A DNA stretch of 64,000 nucleotides from Brevibacillus reuszeri (lineage in GTDB: Bacteria; Bacillota; Bacilli; Brevibacillales; Brevibacillaceae): assembly GCF_001187725.1 (NCBI RefSeq), contig NZ_LGIQ01000007.1, forward strand, positions 708,895-772,894, written 5' to 3'. The stretch's first letter is position 1, and each line of letters starts with the position of its first letter. Below the pieces are notes generated by a model that was not told the origin of the DNA, did not search any database, and saw only the letters and a program-made list of their open reading frames with translations. A program made the position numbers and the translations under genes. Shown here piece by piece: positions 26,587-35,837 of this stretch.

Positions 26587-27048
26587 TTACGTCTGATGGG
26601 TGTCTGCTGATGGAAACGGCAGGTTTCGAAAGTGCCGGTAGGCCAGTGCCAAAATCGATTTTCGCGTGAGAATCCCTTGGAAATACTGCTCATCGTCAAC
26701 GATGCACACGAATGGGTGATTGATCGAAACCTCAAGAGCCTTCATGAAATCGTCAGAGTCTTTCAGACGTGGCATCTTGGTATCCATGACTTCATCGACG
26801 GTATGTTCAGACATCTGCTCCAGTTCGAATCGTTCGAGACCCAACGTCTTGTTCATAACCATATTGGTGCTGATCAGCCCGTGTAAATGGTACTGATGGT
26901 CTAAAACGGGAATAGCGGAGTAGCCGGATTTGATGAGGACGAGTAGAGCGTGTTCCAGCGAATTGCCTAATTGAACATGAGCTACTTTCGTTGAGCTAAT
27001 AATCAATTCTTTGATAGGCGTATGTAACAATGGATGATTTTGAGTCAT
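26587..27048 (-). CDS. CBS-domain protein (YkuL-like)
   Basis: A 153-residue protein consisting mainly of two CBS motifs: HALLVLIKSGYSAIPVLDHQ near 30-50 with LHGLISTNMV, and ALEVSINHPFVCIVDDEQYF near 105-124 with QGILTRKSIL. A CBS pair binds adenine nucleotides and regulates partner activity; stand-alone pairs of this size include YkuL, related to the DarB (CbpB) c-di-AMP receptor. An AGGTGG site precedes the ATG. It is convergent with the DUF3139-like gene. Whether it binds c-di-AMP is not determinable here. Confidence 0.85.
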   Translation of the reverse strand: MTQNHPLLHTPIKELIISSTKVAHVQLGNSLEHALLVLIKSGYSAIPVLDHQYHLHGLISTNMVMNKTLGLERFELEQMSEHTVDEVMDTKMPRLKDSDDFMKALEVSINHPFVCIVDDEQYFQGILTRKSILALAYRHFRNLPFPSADTHQT

Positions 27049-27196
27049 TTTAGATCAACCACCTTTTCTGTCATCTATGGAAGCCACGCAGGCTGCCTGT
27101 GGTTCTCTTCTATGATAACGTATGCTGGGAGTAAACGATAGGTCTACATAAAAAAACCATGTAAGTAAAGAGAAAAAATGACAGTTCTGGAGGGCG

Positions 27197-27222
27197 AAAA
27201 AAAGCCCGGCTCAAGGCCAGGC
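27197..27222 (-). terminator. Terminator of the acyltransferase gene (minus strand)
   Basis: On the minus strand GCCTGGC pairs with GCCGGGC (one G-T) around CTTGA and is followed by TTTTTTT. Confidence 0.85.
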
Positions 27223-27323
27223 AAGTAATCGAGGTGTGGAACAATTGTTGTCCCTGCTTTTAGTATGCAAGATGACCCCGGTTTTTACATTAGGATTTTG
27301 AAGGAAACAGACCTCATATCCCG

Positions 27324-28460
27324 TCAGGCTTTCTGGGTCTCCGTCTGCAGGACCTGCTTTGGCTTTTGTCGTACACGGCTTGTCCAGTATGAGATGAGTG
27401 TATGCTTATACAAAAAGATGCACAGAGGCGGTGTTACGATAAACATGGCAAGCATCAGAAGCGGTGTCGCCCAATTCAACCGGTAAATCACATAGCTCTC
27501 TAACAAAAACAAAATCAGTGGATGGACGAGATAGATGGCCATATTTTGTTTCGCTATATTGGAGAGCCATGGACCCATTGTTGGCAGTTTCCCCAGATAA
27601 CGTGATAGGGAATAGAAGCTGACGAGAAAACTCAGCGTATAGATCAAATACAGCGGTTCAAATATATTCAGGCTTTCCAGGTAGCTTTTGGAGCCACTCA
27701 GATAGTTCGCCATAATCCATCCTGCTGATACGATCATGACAAAATGAGCGAAATAACGCATTTTATGTGTCCACGTACGCCATTTCTCCAGATTCAATCC
27801 CGCATAGGCACCTAGTGAGAAAGTAAACACATACATGTACACATAATTTTGTCCTGCAATATAGGTGTGCTGAACCAGTGACAGGAGCGAATTAGCGGTC
27901 CAATCAATGTCCCAGAGCGGATTGATGAACAGGTAGTGGTACAACACATACAGACCCATTTGACCAGCGAACAGCAAGAGTACGACACGAAAGCTCAGAA
28001 AACGCTCAAACAAAGGCTTAACCAGACAAAACAGTAAATTGAGCTGTAAATAGAGCGGAATATAGTACAAGTGATAAAAAGCGCTTCCAGTAAACAAGCT
28101 GTGAAAAAAAGGATAAGCCAGTTCAACCGGATTTATACTCTGAAATTTAAAACCGGTAAAGATCGCAGTCCAGATGATATAAGGAAGCACGATATTGCGC
28201 CAGCGCTTCGTCCAGAAGGTTTTCCAGTCCAATTGTCGGTTTCGATACCAGTAAAACAGAAGTAATCCTGTTGCGAAAATAAACAAGGACCGTCCGAAGC
28301 GGAGCAAGATCAACAATACGGCTTCAAGATTTTCGTTCCATGGATAGTCTGTTTGGTTGGCAATAAAAAAACCGAGAATATGAATCACTAGAATCGTACA
28401 TGCCCCAAAAACAAAAAGGGCATTCAGATCCTGAAACGTCCCCTTTCGATCGCTATTCAT
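27324..28460 (-). CDS. Membrane acyltransferase (acyltransferase 3 family)
   Basis: A 378-residue protein with about ten membrane helices, typical of the acyltransferase_3 family (OafA/ICA-like) that O-acetylates or succinylates extracellular polysaccharides. Characteristic parts are the opening helix ALFVFGACTILVIHILGFFI with the family histidine, RSLFIFATGLLLFYWYRN, the basic loop TFWTKRWRNIVLPYIIWT, and QNMAIYLVHPLILFLLES near the C-terminus. The substrate is unknown. It shares the minus-strand direction with lipL, whose stop is 71 bp upstream of its start, so a common transcript is possible. Confidence 0.85.
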   Translation of the reverse strand: MNSDRKGTFQDLNALFVFGACTILVIHILGFFIANQTDYPWNENLEAVLLILLRFGRSLFIFATGLLLFYWYRNRQLDWKTFWTKRWRNIVLPYIIWTAIFTGFKFQSINPVELAYPFFHSLFTGSAFYHLYYIPLYLQLNLLFCLVKPLFERFLSFRVVLLLFAGQMGLYVLYHYLFINPLWDIDWTANSLLSLVQHTYIAGQNYVYMYVFTFSLGAYAGLNLEKWRTWTHKMRYFAHFVMIVSAGWIMANYLSGSKSYLESLNIFEPLYLIYTLSFLVSFYSLSRYLGKLPTMGPWLSNIAKQNMAIYLVHPLILFLLESYVIYRLNWATPLLMLAMFIVTPPLCIFLYKHTLISYWTSRVRQKPKQVLQTETQKA

Positions 28461-28531
28461 ATATCCTCCAAGATTTTTGCCAATCGTGGGCTAGCTGCAC
28501 CCTTAGATTAGCTTTTGATCCGATGAGATCT

Positions 28532-29374
28532 TTATTCAGGCAAACGCCAGTCAGTTGCTGCCAATTCTTTTGCCGTGTAGGCAAACAGGCGCAAGCGCTG
28601 TGCCAGGTGGTGACGAGACTCATCTACGAGCATTTGCTCGGTAGTAAACGGTGTTGGCGTTACGGGCCATTGTGTCCGAATAGAAGCAAGTAAGCGCTCT
28701 TTTACATCAGTAACTGTAGCAGATTGATTTGTCATGCTGGCGATGCTGCCATCCGTGGACCCATCAATACGTGGAATCGGCTTATGGTTATCCATCTCGT
28801 GAAGACCAGCAATTTCATAAAAATGTTCCATCCATTCCCCACGCGGTCGGTCTTCTACGTTGATACAGAGCTGCAGAATAGAACCAAAGCGGGTACGTCG
28901 CTGTGCCATGCCTCCGATTTTTTTTCCGTGAATGGAAAAATCATATTCTCCTGCACAGTACGAACCGGCTACTTCGCCAAACTGCAGGGTGCCATAGTCA
29001 CGTAATCCGACACGAAGCAGGTCAGCAACAAACGAGAAGAACGAATCAATCGATATCGTGGTATCCGGCAACAAACAAGCCAGATTAAGTACACCAGCAT
29101 CCAGTGGTACACAGGCGCCTCCAGACGATCTTAGGACACATCCAAAGCCGTTTACACCAAACTGGTGCAGGGCCTGCTGCAAATAAGGCAGCTTGGCGTC
29201 TCTGCGCCCGAGATAGAGGGCTTGATCATAGACCCACAGATGGATGACAGGTGAAGCGGAAGCGTGCTGCATACTTGCTGTCAGGGCTTCATCTCGGATC
29301 AATGGCTCGAGTGGACTTTCCTGATAGGTACCCGAGTCCATCCAACGAAAAGGCTGATTGACAGAAAATGACAT
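28532..29374 (-). CDS. lipL: Octanoyl-[GcvH]:protein N-octanoyltransferase (LipL-like)
   Basis: A 280-residue member of the BPL/LplA-like fold. [20 protein letters not shown] (about 82-101) is the substrate loop, [20 protein letters not shown] (about 134-153) carries the presumed nucleophile C140 and nearby lysines, and the protein is close in layout to B. subtilis LipL (281 residues). LipL moves octanoyl groups from GcvH to the E2 subunits of 2-oxoacid dehydrogenases. LipM is the main alternative because it shares the GSYC motif. The start ATG 29374 has AGGAGCC upstream on the minus strand. Confidence 0.8.
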   Translation of the reverse strand: MSFSVNQPFRWMDSGTYQESPLEPLIRDEALTASMQHASASPVIHLWVYDQALYLGRRDAKLPYLQQALHQFGVNGFGCVLRSSGGACVPLDAGVLNLACLLPDTTISIDSFFSFVADLLRVGLRDYGTLQFGEVAGSYCAGEYDFSIHGKKIGGMAQRRTRFGSILQLCINVEDRPRGEWMEHFYEIAGLHEMDNHKPIPRIDGSTDGSIASMTNQSATVTDVKERLLASIRTQWPVTPTPFTTEQMLVDESRHHLAQRLRLFAYTAKELAATDWRLPE

Positions 29375-29500
29375 AAATAGGCTCCTTCACAGGACAAGAA
29401 TAGGTACCATTATACAACTGAACCGTTTTCATTTCTAGGCTTTTGCGTTCCTTTTTTCAGGATGGAAGAACATGCCTTCGTAGTTTGTGTATAAAATGAA

Positions 29501-29533
29501 CGCCCGACACATCATTTTTGAGTGTGTCGGGCG
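29501..29533. terminator. Bidirectional-looking terminator hairpin between lipL and the SLH gene
   Basis: CGCCCGACACA pairs with TGTGTCGGGCG around an 11-nt loop. On the minus strand it is followed by TTCATTTTAT, fitting termination of the SLH-protein gene. Confidence 0.8.
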
Positions 29534-29547
29534 TTTGTTTTTCCGAG

Positions 29548-30777
29548 TTAATTCACTTCTTTGAAAGAGAAATTATCCAGGTATGTCATCTTGCGAGGTG
29601 CATCTTCAGTAGCACCTGCTTGCAGGTACAGACCAAGCTTTGTTCCTTCTTGCTTCACTTGCTGCTGACCGAACAAGTATTGATCGTTCATATAAATGGA
29701 GACGGTGCTTCCTTTTACAACTACCTTCAGGCGGTTAGACGATTTGAGCTTGTAAGAGCCGGAAGCGATCACATCAATGTCTTTATCTTCTACATCATTT
29801 ACCTTGCCGAGGTAAACACGATCTTTGTTGATGTAAACGACATTTGCTTTGCCATCCTTACCATTAAAGAAAAGACCGCCTTGACCATTTGTACCCTCTA
29901 CGTTCACATCAACAGACAGTTCGTAGTTCTCAGGGTTAGCGGATTCTTTCCAAATCAGTGGCAGGAAGAAATGATTCAAATCCTCATCCGTGGAAACCGC
30001 AGTGACTTGTTTGTTGATAACTCCCCAATTTCCATCTGCATTTTTCGTATCCCAATTTTTCAGGTTGGTTTCGGAGAACGAATCGCTAATGCTGATTGGT
30101 TGTGGCTTTGGTTGCTCCGGATTCGGGAAAACCACTTTCGTTTCATCGCCATCCCGGTTGATCAGAGCACGATAGAGCAGCGATGCTGCTTCAGCACGAG
30201 TAATCGGATCTTGTGGTCGGAAGTAGTTGTTATTTCCTTTCATCAAATCCGTCTGGATAGCAATTGCGATATAGGAACGCAATGCTGGAGAAATATTGTC
30301 CGAATCACGGAATTTCTTCAATTGATTCATATCCGCTTTGTATTTGTTATCATATCCGAGCAGTCGGACCAAAGCGACAGCGATATCTTCACGTACAGCA
30401 GAGTTGTCAGGCTTGTAAGTGTAGGTTGAACCCGACTTATAGCCAGTCAAGTAAGGCTTGGCGTATTCCACATAGTAGAATGCCCAGTGAGACTTTGGTA
30501 CATCTTTAAACGTTTGGCTGACAGATTTTTTGTCAATATCTACGTCAGCTGCAGCAATCATGATCTTGGCAAATTCTGCGCGTGTCACTTCATTGTTTGG
30601 ACGGAAAGTTTTGTTGTCGTATCCTTTGATAATCCCTTTTTCGGCCATTTCTGTGATCTCTTTATACGCCCAGTGATTACGTGGAACGTCTGAGAACGAA
30701 GGAGAAGCGGCACTTGCGAACGGGATTACAGTCAGGAACATTAACACCGATAGAAAAAGGGTTAGTGCTCTTTTCAT
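29548..30777 (-). CDS. SLH-domain surface protein with C-terminal lectin-like domain
   Basis: A 409-residue exported protein. Residues 1-23 form a signal peptide ending ASAAS. Three S-layer homology repeats follow: FSDVPRNHWAYKEITEMAEK near 28-85, FKDVPKSHWAFYYVEYAKPY near 90-150 and FRDSDNISPALRSYIAIAI near 150-210. These anchor the protein to pyruvylated secondary cell-wall polymer. The C-terminal part, about 235-409 (ENYELSVDVNVEGTNGQGGL; DRVYLGKVNDVEDKDI), looks like a concanavalin/LamG-type beta sandwich that may bind glycans. GAGGAGG precedes the ATG. It is a single gene with its own terminator. Confidence 0.9.
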   Translation of the reverse strand: MKRALTLFLSVLMFLTVIPFASAASPSFSDVPRNHWAYKEITEMAEKGIIKGYDNKTFRPNNEVTRAEFAKIMIAAADVDIDKKSVSQTFKDVPKSHWAFYYVEYAKPYLTGYKSGSTYTYKPDNSAVREDIAVALVRLLGYDNKYKADMNQLKKFRDSDNISPALRSYIAIAIQTDLMKGNNNYFRPQDPITRAEAASLLYRALINRDGDETKVVFPNPEQPKPQPISISDSFSETNLKNWDTKNADGNWGVINKQVTAVSTDEDLNHFFLPLIWKESANPENYELSVDVNVEGTNGQGGLFFNGKDGKANVVYINKDRVYLGKVNDVEDKDIDVIASGSYKLKSSNRLKVVVKGSTVSIYMNDQYLFGQQQVKQEGTKLGLYLQAGATEDAPRKMTYLDNFSFKEVN

Positions 30778-30977
30778 GTTAACCTCCTCATATTTGCTCG
30801 TGTTTTTGTGTCTCGCAGATATTTTGACGCTGGGTGGGATTGGAATGTTGCAAGGGACAAGTTCATTTTGTAAAAAATAGGAGAAAAGTCGGAGGAAGAT
30901 GGGCGGAATGCAGGATTTGAGAGCGACTTTAAGGAAGAAGTACTCATGACAGGGTTGCAGAAAGGAAGAGAAAAACG

Positions 30978-31637
30978 ATGCGAAAGGCTTGTATTTTTGA
31001 CTTGGACGGCACTTTGCTGGACCGCAGCGGCTCCATACCCGCCTTTTTAAAAAGGCAGCATGAACGCTTTTACGAACATCTCGGACATATCCCCTTTGAC
31101 TCTTACAAGGAACAGTTCATCCATTTGGACCAGCGTGGCTATGTTTGGAAGGATGTCGTGTACCAGCAGCTTCTCGAACATTTTCAGGTGAACGATATCG
31201 ATGCGGAAACATTACTGGACGATTATGTCGAGAATTTTCATTTGGACTGTCAAGCATTTACCGGCGTCGTCGATACCTTACAGCAATTACGCAGCAATGG
31301 GATAGCACTCGGGATGATCACGAATGGGCGTACGCAGTTTCAGCTAAAAAACTTGCGAGCGATTGGCATTGAAGCCTATTTTCAGACGATACTGATTTCC
31401 GAACAGGAAGGAATGGCCAAGCCTGCAAAGGAAATTTTTGAAAAAGCGCTCAGCTTGCTCCAGGTAAAGGCAGAAGAAGCGATCTATGTAGGGGATCACC
31501 CGGTAAACGATGTGCAAGCAGCTCGTGCGATCGGGATGAAAGGAATCTGGAAACGAGACGAATATTGGCCGGTACCTGCGGAGACTGACGGAATCATTGA
31601 TCACATTCCAGATTTGCTCGCCCATTTTGTCAAGTAA
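30978..31637 (+). CDS. HAD-superfamily phosphatase (YfnB/PGP-like)
   Basis: A 219-residue haloacid-dehalogenase hydrolase. Motif I is FDLDGTLLDRSG (residues 8-19), motif II sits in LGMITNGRTQFQ, motif III is the lysine of AKPAKEIFEKAL, and motif IV is YVGDHPVNDVQAA. The helical cap between motifs I and II is of subfamily IA type. It probably dephosphorylates a small metabolite; substrates are not predictable. AAGGAAGAG precedes the ATG. It stands alone between the SLH gene and the spore-surface cluster. Confidence 0.88.
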   Translation: MRKACIFDLDGTLLDRSGSIPAFLKRQHERFYEHLGHIPFDSYKEQFIHLDQRGYVWKDVVYQQLLEHFQVNDIDAETLLDDYVENFHLDCQAFTGVVDTLQQLRSNGIALGMITNGRTQFQLKNLRAIGIEAYFQTILISEQEGMAKPAKEIFEKALSLLQVKAEEAIYVGDHPVNDVQAARAIGMKGIWKRDEYWPVPAETDGIIDHIPDLLAHFVK

Positions 31638-31700
31638 AACAACAGAAGGATAGGGATTTTTGAACGGAAAATAGTGAAACAGCCAACTGCAAACGTACAG

Positions 31701-31728
31701 ACGAGCTGCATATGTCTGGCATATTGTA
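31701..31728 (+). promoter_or_regulatory. Candidate sigma-K promoter of the NTTRR-like cluster
   Basis: A -35 AC (31701-31702), a 17-bp spacer and -10 CATATTGTA (31720-31728) fit the sigma-K pattern AC-N16/17-CATANNNTA. The start codon lies 47 bp downstream. The same AC-N17-CATA layout is found before the amidoligase gene. Confidence 0.55.
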
Positions 31729-31775
31729 TCGTATATTTGCTTGTCATGAACTGTAGGAGGTGAAATCAGGAGCCA

Positions 31776-32388
31776 ATGAATCTGATTGCTAATCCCGGTT
31801 TTGAGACAGGAACGCTTGCAGCCTGGCAAAGCTTCAATGCAACAATTAACTGCCGATATGTCCAGACAGGTTTTTTTAGTGCCCAGCTAGAGGGGGGCAT
31901 GGCCAATTCTTATATCCAGCAAATCGTGCCTGTCGATTCAAATTCTTCCTATCAGTTTGTTATTTCGCTCGCAAAAGCAGGCGAATTACGCTCCCCTATG
32001 ATGTCTATTTTTCTCCTATTTCTAGATGCTGCTCAAAACACGGTGAGTTTAGGCTTTGCACTGAGCATGCGGACGCTGAATCAGCCTGATAGTACTTTTT
32101 GTTCATAAAATACCACAACAGCGCAGCTCGCCCGTATTGATTGATGATATCGGATTGTATGCAAACACAGGAGGAGGTGGGGGAGGGATGGATTACGCAG
32201 AGATTCGGAACCTGCTCACCTCTTATCTGGTAGCGAATTCGACCATCGTTATTATGACAGCAGGCCAGCCTACGGGAACAGCCGGAACAGTAGCCAGTGT
32301 AGGGACGAGCATTGTTACATTTTCAACCTTGGTCGGTTCAACGATGACAATTCCTTTGGAAAAAATAACGAATATTGAAACGGTGTAA
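31776..32388 (+). pseudogene. Frameshifted NTTRR-like surface protein gene
   Basis: The first frame gives MNLIANPGFETGTLAAWQSF..., an N-terminal carbohydrate-binding-like module resembling the NTTRR-F1 domain of collagen-like surface proteins in Brevibacillus and relatives. It stops at TAA 32106. The next frame, without a convincing start, continues it (VHKIPQQRSSPVLIDDIGLY, then six glycines) and carries a short beta-rich C-terminal module ending PLEKITNIETV. Reading four instead of five T in the run 32096-32100 would join them into about 203 residues. This is either a pseudogene, a slippage-controlled gene or a sequencing error. A sigma-K-like promoter and an AGGAGG precede it. Confidence 0.6.
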
Positions 32389-32422
32389 GCAAGGTTCATG
32401 ACAGCAGCAGGGAGGGAACAGG

Positions 32423-32605
32423 ATGGCATCGTCAACCTTGTCAGGTGATTTGATTTACAATCTGCAAGTCGGGACTACTTTGAACATCGGTGTCGGCGGA
32501 TATGTCATTACAGGGACTCTTAATCGTGTAGGAAATGACTATCTGTATCTGGCACCGTTTAAAGTCCCCATGGCAAATATTCTTTATATTGAAGAATTGC
32601 CATAG
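32423..32605 (+). CDS. Small beta-rich protein, 60 aa, spore-surface cluster
   Basis: A short protein starting at ATG 32423 after a GGGAGG site. It reads ASSTLSGDLIYNLQVGTTLN then VPMANILYIEELP. The pattern of alternating hydrophobic residues and the closing I-x-Y-I-E-E resemble the C-terminal module of the preceding frameshifted gene (IPLEKITNIETV), suggesting related Sm-like or DUF2642-like beta modules. It is probably co-transcribed with its neighbours from a sigma-K-like promoter. The function is unknown; a spore-coat or exosporium role is inferred only from context. Confidence 0.6.
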   Translation: MASSTLSGDLIYNLQVGTTLNIGVGGYVITGTLNRVGNDYLYLAPFKVPMANILYIEELP

Positions 32606-32647
32606 GCATTGTGATGGATAAATTGGATTCATGAGGGGGGAATAACA

Positions 32648-32872
32648 GTGGCCAGCATTTCCCCTAACAGCCACATTCCACTACCTGGGACGCCTTTGTA
32701 TCAACTCCTGTCACAAGGCATCGGATCTGCTATCGAGGTCCGAACGATTGGCGGTGAAATAAAAGGAAAGCTGACAGGAGTAACAACCGGAGTGATCTCA
32801 CTTCAGACGGAAGACGCATCAATTTTGCATATTGTATTTCAAACGGTGATCAGCTTCTCGTTTGTGAAATAG
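32648..32872 (+). CDS. Small beta-rich protein, 74 aa, spore-surface cluster
   Basis: The frame begins GTG 32648 after AGGGGGG and encodes ASISPNSHIPLPGTPLYQLL, then an SM-like strand pattern EVRTIGGEIKGKLTGVTTGV and a hydrophobic end. It shares the beta-module style of the two preceding products. It is the last member of the cluster before miaB. No motif gives a function. DUF2642-type spore proteins are the closest family I can suggest, with low confidence. Confidence 0.6.
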   Translation: MASISPNSHIPLPGTPLYQLLSQGIGSAIEVRTIGGEIKGKLTGVTTGVISLQTEDASILHIVFQTVISFSFVK

Positions 32873-33024
32873 CTTTCGTTACTGGAAAAGGGCACTTTCT
32901 TACAGTGCTCTTTTGTTTGTTCATCCGTACATATTTTGCCTCATTATGCATTAGCTTTTGTATGACCCAAAATGATATAATTATTTATTGGTAATGAATG
33001 ATGATAATTCTACTGAGGTGATAC

Positions 33025-34539
33025 ATGATGAAGGAAACAAAAGAGGCGACTCCGGACTTAAAATCCGCTAAGTCTCCGAAAACAACGGCAGACTTTGCAA
33101 AATACTTTCAACCGCCTTCCTTGAAGGATGCGAAAAAACGCGGGAAGGAAGAAATCCAGGTTCATTATGATTTCGTGATTCCCGAGGATATGCAAGGCAT
33201 CGGAAAAGGGAAGCGTTATCATGTTCGCACGTACGGCTGTCAGATGAATGAACATGATTCTGAAACAATCTCCGGCATTTTGCAGCAAATGGGCTATACG
33301 TCCACCGATGAGGTTGAGGATGCAGATGTCATTTTGTTTAATACCTGTGCGATCCGTGAAAACGCTGAAGACAAGGTTTTTGGTGAGCTTGGACATATGA
33401 AGCGCCTCAAAAACAATAATCCAAACCTGATCCTTGGCGTTTGCGGCTGTATGTCGCAGGAGGAGAAGGTCGTTAATAAAATCCTCAAAAGCTACACACA
33501 GGTTGACCTGATTTTTGGAACACACAACATTCACCGCTTGCCTGAATTGCTGCGCGATGCGATGTTCAGCAAGGAAATGGTGATTGAGGTATGGTCCAAA
33601 GAAGGCGATATCGTCGAAAATATGCCCAAATTGCGTGAAGGAAACACAAAGGGCTGGGTTAATATTATGTATGGCTGTGACAAGTTCTGTACGTACTGTA
33701 TCGTGCCCTATACGCGTGGGAAAGAACGCAGCCGACGTCCGGAAGATGTGATTGCCGAGGTGCGCGATCTTGCTCGCCAAGGGTTTAAGGAAATTATGCT
33801 GCTCGGACAAAATGTCAATGCGTATGGAAAAGATTTCGAAGATATTCAGTATGGCTTTGGTGATCTTCTGGATGAAATTCGCAAAATCGACATTCCGCGT
33901 ATCCGCTTTACGACTAGCCACCCAAGAGACTTTGACGATCATCTGATCGAGGTTCTGGCTCATGGCGGTAATCTGGTAGAACAAATTCATCTTCCTGTAC
34001 AATCGGGATCTACAGAGGTACTCAAGCGTATGGCACGCAAATACACGCGTGAACATTACCTGGAGCTCGTGCGTAAAATTAAAGCGGCAATTCCGAATGC
34101 CTCCTTATCCTCCGATATTATTGTTGGCTTCCCGGGCGAAACGGACGAACAGTTTGAAGAGACGATTTCGATGGTGGAGGAAGTGCGCTACGATTTTGCC
34201 TACACCTTCATTTACTCTCCTCGCGAAGGTACACCTGCAGCAGTCATGGAGGACAACGTACCGATGGAAGTGAAAAAACAGCGCTTGTATCGTTTGAATG
34301 AGGTGCTGGGACGCATCAGCCTGGAGCAAAATAAAAAGCTTCAGGATCAAGTGCTGGAGGTACTCGTGGAAGGCGAATCGAAGAACAATCCGGATGTGCT
34401 TGCTGGGCGTACGCGCACAAACAAGCTGGTCCATTTTACTGGCGATAAGTCTTTGATTGGACAGTACGTTCATGTAAAAATTAATGATGCAAAAACGTGG
34501 ACACTCCACGGAGAAATTGTTACCAAAGTTGAGGTGTAA
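33025..34539 (+). CDS. miaB: tRNA-2-methylthio-N6-dimethylallyladenosine synthase MiaB
   Basis: A 504-residue radical-SAM methylthiotransferase that converts i6A37 to ms2i6A37 in tRNA. The N-terminal UPF0004 domain has [26 protein letters not shown] and [10 protein letters not shown] cluster cysteines; the radical-SAM motif [11 protein letters not shown] lies near residue 220; a TRAM domain closes the protein. The roughly 65-residue N-terminal extension is typical of Bacillus-type MiaB. Its substrate base is made by MiaA, encoded at 54.8 kb. ricA follows 5 bp after the stop; in Bacillus the Ric complex itself is needed for MiaB maturation. Confidence 0.95.
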   Translation: MMKETKEATPDLKSAKSPKTTADFAKYFQPPSLKDAKKRGKEEIQVHYDFVIPEDMQGIGKGKRYHVRTYGCQMNEHDSETISGILQQMGYTSTDEVEDADVILFNTCAIRENAEDKVFGELGHMKRLKNNNPNLILGVCGCMSQEEKVVNKILKSYTQVDLIFGTHNIHRLPELLRDAMFSKEMVIEVWSKEGDIVENMPKLREGNTKGWVNIMYGCDKFCTYCIVPYTRGKERSRRPEDVIAEVRDLARQGFKEIMLLGQNVNAYGKDFEDIQYGFGDLLDEIRKIDIPRIRFTTSHPRDFDDHLIEVLAHGGNLVEQIHLPVQSGSTEVLKRMARKYTREHYLELVRKIKAAIPNASLSSDIIVGFPGETDEQFEETISMVEEVRYDFAYTFIYSPREGTPAAVMEDNVPMEVKKQRLYRLNEVLGRISLEQNKKLQDQVLEVLVEGESKNNPDVLAGRTRTNKLVHFTGDKSLIGQYVHVKINDAKTWTLHGEIVTKVEV

Positions 34540-34544
34540 TTGAG

Positions 34545-34988
34545 ATGGAACAAACAAACCTGTACACACAAAAAGAAATTCTCGAAAAGGCACGCGAATT
34601 GGCTGCGATGATCTCGCGCACGAATGAAGTAGATTTCTTCAAGCGTGCTGAGCTGCAAATCAAGCACAACGAACGCGTCCAAGATTTAATTGATAAGCTG
34701 AAGCAAAAACAGAAGCAAATGGTCATGTTTGAATCCATCAACAAGACTGAACTGGTACAAAAGGTGGAAGGCGAATATAATCAACTCCACGAAGAGCTGG
34801 ATTCTATTCCGATCGTAAACGAATTCAAGCAATCTCAAGTAGATGTTAACGATCTTTTGCAAATGGTTACGAATGTAATTACAAATACGGTGTCAGAACG
34901 AATCATTCTGGATACAGGTGGAAATCCGCTGACAGGTGAAACCGGTGGCGGACCCGAGAAGAAAAATCATGGGGGCTGCTGCTCCTAA
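34545..34988 (+). CDS. ricA: RicA (YmcA), YlbF-family RNase Y specificity factor subunit
   Basis: A 147-residue all-helical protein of the YlbF/YmcA family. ILEKARELAAMISRTNEVDF and FKRAELQIKHNERVQDLID follow B. subtilis YmcA closely, and the tail ends GGCCS with cysteines where Bacillus RicA has Fe-S ligands. RicA forms a complex with RicF and RicT that directs RNase Y cleavage and affects competence, biofilm and sporulation. It is co-transcribed with miaB (5-bp gap), as in Bacillus, and rny itself is in this window at 15.5 kb. Confidence 0.92.
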   Translation: MEQTNLYTQKEILEKARELAAMISRTNEVDFFKRAELQIKHNERVQDLIDKLKQKQKQMVMFESINKTELVQKVEGEYNQLHEELDSIPIVNEFKQSQVDVNDLLQMVTNVITNTVSERIILDTGGNPLTGETGGGPEKKNHGGCCS

Positions 34989-35134
34989 AAAACGCCTATA
35001 CAATAGAAGAGTGTGACAAAAAGCTGACGCGATGAGCTCCCAAACAAGTTTCCCAAAATAAGGTGGGTGTTTGCACCCTAGCCGAATGCCCTGCATACAA
35101 ATGTACAGAAACGTTGTATGGAGGAGGTAACGAA

Positions 35135-35695
35135 ATGTCGGGTACAGACAAAGATCTACAGTGCCGGGAACTCATCGCGAAAGCTGTCTGCGGTAAAGGC
35201 CATAAATTCTCTACTACCACCCACACCATCATACCGTCGCAAACTCCTTCGACGATCCTCGGATGCTGGATTATAAACACGAACTTCCAGGCAGAGAAAG
35301 TCGGAGACGCGGTTGAAGTATCTGGTACGTATGACGTCAACCTGTGGTTCTCGTTTGCAAATAACACGCAAACCGAAGTCAAGCGGGAAACTGTCAAGTT
35401 CTCCGTACTCGTTCCGCTAACGTTCTTCGACAGAAACTGCAGAGGCGATCTTGAAATTGTCGCTCGCGCCGTGGAGCAGCCGAAGTGCGTCAAAGCCGAG
35501 TTGAGTGGAGGCGGCACAATCACAGTCAAGGTTGAAAGCGAATTTGCGGTAGAAATCATTGGGGAAACCAAAGTATGCGTTGTTGTCTGCAATAGTTGCG
35601 AAGAAAAGGATCTTCATATGTTAGGCGACTTTGAAGATAACAGTGACGAATTTGATGACTTTGATTCAGCCACAATGCTCGACGAGCTTGACTAA
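35135..35695 (+). CDS. cotE: Outer spore coat morphogenetic protein CotE
   Basis: A 186-residue CotE. The start ATG 35135 follows GAGGAGG by seven bases. The body matches Bacillus CotE in layout: ELIAKAVCGKGHKFSTTTH, TILGCWIINTNFQAEKVGD, SGTYDVNLWFSFANNTQTEV, GETKVCVVV, and an acidic tail (NSDEFDDFDSATMLDELD). CotE directs assembly of the outer coat on the forespore. Unlike the Bacillus protein it has several extra cysteines. A CATACAAAT at 35094-35102 is a possible sigma-E -10, without a clear -35. The order ricA-cotE-...-mutS-mutL matches Bacillus. Confidence 0.95.
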   Translation: MSGTDKDLQCRELIAKAVCGKGHKFSTTTHTIIPSQTPSTILGCWIINTNFQAEKVGDAVEVSGTYDVNLWFSFANNTQTEVKRETVKFSVLVPLTFFDRNCRGDLEIVARAVEQPKCVKAELSGGGTITVKVESEFAVEIIGETKVCVVVCNSCEEKDLHMLGDFEDNSDEFDDFDSATMLDELD

Positions 35696-35725
35696 AGAGG
35701 AGACTTCCATCTCCTCTTTTTCTTT
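35694..35725 (+). terminator. Rho-independent terminator after cotE
   Basis: AAAGAGGAGA pairs with TCTCCTCTTT around CTTCCA, overlapping the cotE stop, and is followed by TTCTTTT. Confidence 0.9.
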
Positions 35726-35778
35726 TGCCTTTCGCATGGAATCATCAACGAAGCAGGTGGGGCGGGCTATCTCGCCTC

Positions 35779-35806
35779 ACTCTTTTTTGGGCGCAAACAT
35801 AGAATA
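35779..35806 (+). promoter_or_regulatory. Candidate sigma-K promoter of the amidoligase gene
   Basis: AC (35779-35780), a 17-bp spacer and CATAGAATA (35798-35806) fit the sigma-K pattern AC-N16/17-CATANNNTA, about 32 bp before the chosen start and just after the cotE terminator. Confidence 0.6.
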
Positions 35807-35837
35807 TGGAAAGGAAGAGAGAGGGAGCGTGATAGCC

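Noticed and set aside
29518..30429. 303-codon plus-strand frame over the SLH gene
   Set aside because: Opposite to a well-supported SLH protein; no ribosome binding site and random composition.
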